Positions 5,752 to 7,240 of a stretch of 7,240 nucleotides of DNA are shown here, piece after piece (positions within the stretch are counted from its first letter, which is position 1; every line of letters starts with the position of its first letter). The notes beneath the pieces were generated by a model. The model saw only the letters and a list, made by a program, of their open reading frames with translations, did not search any database and was not told the DNA's origin. The stretch is from NCBI GenBank assembly GCA_030631705.1, contig DAOVKQ010000026.1, positions 1 through 7,240 on the forward strand, written 5' to 3'. This DNA comes from Candidatus Omnitrophota bacterium. GTDB taxonomy: Bacteria > Omnitrophota > Gorgyraeia > Duberdicusellales > 4484-171. Made by a program: the position numbers and the translations under genes.

Positions 5752-6291
5752 ATGTCAAAAATAGGAAAACAACCTATACCGGTTTTAGATAAAGTAAAAA
5801 TCGAAATTAAAAACGGGGTTATTTCTGTGCAGGGTCCCCAGGGTAAGCTTTGTTTGCCTCTGCTATCTGTGGTTGAGGTGAAGTGTGCTAATTCTCAAAT
5901 TGTAGTTACTCCCGTTGGTCAAAGTAAACTGGCAAGAAGTATGTTTGGCACTACGCGAGCTTTGATTAGCAACATGGTTAAAGGGGTAACCGAAGGGTTT
6001 AAGAAGGAACTTAATATTGTGGGCGTGGGATATAAGGCACAGATGAAGGATAAGGATTTGGTTTTGCAGATTGGTTTTTCGCACTTAGTGGAAATCAAAG
6101 TTCCTGAGGGTATCAAAGTTTCCCTTCCCAAGCCTACTACGATAATTATTGAAGGTATTGATAAGGTATTGGTCGGTCAATTTGCCGCCAATATAAGAAA
6201 AATTTATCCTCCTGAACCTTATAAGGGAAAAGGAATCCGCTATAGTGGTGAGGTGGTACGAAAAAAATTAGGGAAGGCTTTGGCAAAATGA
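5752..6291 (+). CDS. rplF: 50S ribosomal protein L6
   Basis: Complete 179-residue L6, the usual length. L6 binds 23S rRNA near the sarcin-ricin loop and the factor-binding site through two related alpha/beta domains. The N-terminus [11 protein letters not shown] (family MSRIGK.PI..P) and VQGPQGKL (residues about 26-33) mark domain one. [29 protein letters not shown] (about 83-111) marks domain two. The C-terminal signature [20 protein letters not shown] (about 153-172) is clear. The frame is open upstream to 5707, but family alignment and the GAGG site choose 5752. Stop TGA overlaps the rplR ATG by four bases (ATGA), a sign of tight translational coupling. Confidence 0.97.
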   Translation: MSKIGKQPIPVLDKVKIEIKNGVISVQGPQGKLCLPLLSVVEVKCANSQIVVTPVGQSKLARSMFGTTRALISNMVKGVTEGFKKELNIVGVGYKAQMKDKDLVLQIGFSHLVEIKVPEGIKVSLPKPTTIIIEGIDKVLVGQFAANIRKIYPPEPYKGKGIRYSGEVVRKKLGKALAK

Positions 6292-6641
6292 AGTCACAAG
6301 GTAGGAATTATAGACATTCTAGGCTCGCAAAGAGGATTAGGGGTACAGATAAACGGCCCCGCTTGGTTGTGTTTCGCAGCAAGAAGCATATTTACGCTCA
6401 GTTGATCGTTGATACTGAGGCGAAAACTGTTGTTTTCGGTTCAACCTTAACTAAGGAGTTTAAGGATAAAAAAATTAAAGGCAGCACCAAAGAAGGAGCA
6501 AAAGCCGTAGGCGCTCTCCTGGCCGAGAAAATAAAGGCAATGGGTATAGGCAAGGTTTGCTTTGATCGGGCGGGTTATAAGTATCACGGAAGAGTGAAAG
6601 CTTTGGCCGAAGGCGCCCGGGAAGCTGGTCTTAATCTTTAA
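6288..6641 (+). CDS. rplR: 50S ribosomal protein L18
   Basis: Complete 117-residue L18, the typical length. L18 binds 5S rRNA with L5 and tethers it to the central protuberance. The N-terminal basic arm ([18 protein letters not shown], residues about 9-26) and [16 protein letters not shown] (about 27-42) are typical. [20 protein letters not shown] (about 68-87) and the C-terminal [26 protein letters not shown] (about 90-115) complete the family pattern (F DR.G..YHGRV.A.A..AR..GL). The start overlaps the rplF stop by ATGA; a weak GGGAAGG lies about 11 bases upstream. Translation is likely coupled to rplF. Confidence 0.97.
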   Translation: MKSQGRNYRHSRLAKRIRGTDKRPRLVVFRSKKHIYAQLIVDTEAKTVVFGSTLTKEFKDKKIKGSTKEGAKAVGALLAEKIKAMGIGKVCFDRAGYKYHGRVKALAEGAREAGLNL

Positions 6642-6647
6642 GGGAGG
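6641..6647 (+). promoter_or_regulatory. Ribosome binding site of rpsE (AGGGAGG)
   Basis: AGGGAGG directly overlaps the end of the rplR stop codon and lies 11 bases before the rpsE ATG at 6659, a somewhat long spacing. An out-of-frame ATG at 6649 is only one base after it and would encode just eight residues; see rejected items. Confidence 0.75.
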
Positions 6648-6658
6648 AATGGTTTTTC

Positions 6659-7153
6659 ATGGTAAAGCAAATTGAGAATGAAACTCAGGAAAAAACTTTT
6701 ATTGAGAAAGTAATTTTTATAAATCGTGTTACTAAGGTAACGAAAGGCGGAAAGAATCTCGGCTTTAGCGCTTTAGTCGTTGTTGGCGACGGTGCGAGTG
6801 AGGTCGGGTACGCTTTAGGTAAAGCAAATGAAGTGGCTGAAGCCATACGTAAAGGGATTAAGAGAGCGAGAAGGAATCTCACGGTTATTAGAAAAAAAGG
6901 TACAACAATTCCTCACCAAATGAATGGTAAGTTTGGCGCGGTAGAGGTGATGCTTAAGCCTGCTTTCCGCGGGACAGGTGTAATTGCCTGCACTTCTGTG
7001 CGTGCTGTATGTGAATGTGCCGGGATAAAAGATATATTGACAAAAGTTTTAAAAAAATCGAATAATCCAATCAATGTAATTAAAGCGACCTTTGTTGCTT
7101 TAGAGAATATGAAGGAGCTTAAAGATGCAGCTACATCGGCTAACGACAAGTAA
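6659..7153 (+). CDS. rpsE: 30S ribosomal protein S5
   Basis: Complete 164-residue S5, a usual length. S5 sits on the 30S body near the mRNA entry and decoding region, contacts S4 and affects accuracy; spectinomycin-resistance changes in other bacteria fall in its N-terminal loop. The N-terminal dsRNA-binding-like domain is FIEKVIFINRVTKVTKGGKNLGFSALVVVGDGASEVGYALGKANEV (about residues 14-59). The glycine-rich loop reads KGGKNLGF where E. coli has KGGRIFSF. The C-terminal domain contains IPHQMNGKFGAVEVMLKPAFRGTGVIACTSVRAVCECAGIKDI (about 84-126). Three cysteines here (C111, C118, C120) are unusual; many homologues have G and L/A at these places. The gene overlaps rplO by 29 bases, and no rpmD follows. 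Confidence 0.97.
   Translation: MVKQIENETQEKTFIEKVIFINRVTKVTKGGKNLGFSALVVVGDGASEVGYALGKANEVAEAIRKGIKRARRNLTVIRKKGTTIPHQMNGKFGAVEVMLKPAFRGTGVIACTSVRAVCECAGIKDILTKVLKKSNNPINVIKATFVALENMKELKDAATSANDK
7112..7117 (+). promoter_or_regulatory. Ribosome binding site of rplO (AAGGAG)
   Basis: AAGGAG inside the rpsE coding end lies 7 bases before the rplO ATG at 7125. It is a strong site at ideal spacing and supports the long overlapping start. Confidence 0.85.
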
Positions 7154-7240
7154 TAAATCGCCGAAAAGAGTTGGGCGCGGAACGGGAAGTGGACACGGTA
7201 AGACCTCGACTCGCGGCCATAAAGGCGCCGGTCAGCATGC
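7125..7240 (+). CDS. rplO: 50S ribosomal protein L15 (3'-partial)
   Basis: First 38 residues of L15, a late-assembly 50S protein that contacts 23S rRNA through a long basic N-terminal extension. The visible sequence MQLHRLTTSNKSPKRVGRG then GSGHGKTSTRGHKGAGQH matches the strongly conserved L15 N-terminus (M.L..L......KRVGRG.GSG.GKT..RGHKG). The gene runs off the window edge; full-length L15 is about 145-150 residues. The start overlaps the last 29 bases of rpsE and is supported by AAGGAG 7 bases upstream. In many bacteria rpmD (L30) lies between rpsE and rplO; here there is no room for it. secY would be expected next beyond the window. Confidence 0.95.
   Translation, partial: MQLHRLTTSNKSPKRVGRGTGSGHGKTSTRGHKGAGQH

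Noticed and set aside
6649..6675. Short ATG frame of eight codons starting one base after the rpsE ribosome binding site
   Set aside because: The ATG is too close to AGGGAGG to be used efficiently, and the peptide (MVFHGKAN) is unlikely to be functional. I cannot exclude an effect on rpsE initiation but have no support for it.
1..7240. A novel defence, mobile or biosynthetic system
   Set aside because: Every part of the window is explained by standard ribosomal protein genes in canonical order. No repeats, integrase, toxin-antitoxin pair or insertion sequence is present.

Overview
The window is a bacterial S10-spc ribosomal protein gene cluster. All genes are on the + strand, tightly packed and in near-canonical order: rplD (5'-truncated), rplW, rplB, rpsS, rplV, rpsC, rplP, rpmC, rpsQ, rplN, rplX, rplE, rpsN (zinc-binding type Z), rpsH, rplF, rplR, rpsE and rplO (3'-truncated). 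Sixteen genes are complete and two are cut by the window edges. No minus-strand genes, RNA genes, mobile elements, CRISPR arrays or promoters can be supported, and I see no strong terminator hairpin. The longest non-coding stretch is about 40 bases (between rpsN and rpsH), so no region over 300 bases is without a gene.

Layout: bases 1-3374 hold the distal part of the S10 operon (L4, L23, L2, S19, L22, S3, L16). Bases 3390-3828 hold L29 and S17, the usual S10-operon end. Bases 3839-7240 hold the spc operon (L14, L24, L5, S14, S8, L6, L18, S5, L15). There is no gap or terminator between S17 and L14 (10 bases), so the two classical operons look fused into one transcription unit. Several neighbours overlap (L4/L23 13 nt, L29/S17 8 nt, L14/L24 1 nt, L24/L5 19 nt, L6/L18 4 nt, S5/L15 29 nt), which suggests translational coupling.

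The organism is a bacterium: the proteins are bacterial-type and the gene order is the bacterial S10-spc order. DNA is moderately AT-rich by eye. S14 is the short four-cysteine form, L24 carries a C-terminal four-cysteine zinc-ribbon-like tail, and rpmD (L30) is absent between rpsE and rplO. This combination occurs in several lineages. My best guess, at low confidence, is an uncultivated lineage in or near the PVC group (for example Omnitrophota). I cannot confirm this without a search.

The products work together as core parts of the two ribosomal subunits. S3, S5, S8, S14, S17 and S19 belong to the 30S subunit. L2, L4, L5, L6, L14, L15, L16, L18, L22, L23, L24 and L29 belong to the 50S subunit. 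I did not find a new biological system here. The points worth a second look are small: the missing L30 gene, start sites without a Shine-Dalgarno sequence, unusual overlaps, and a recurring GAGGTAG ribosome-binding motif.
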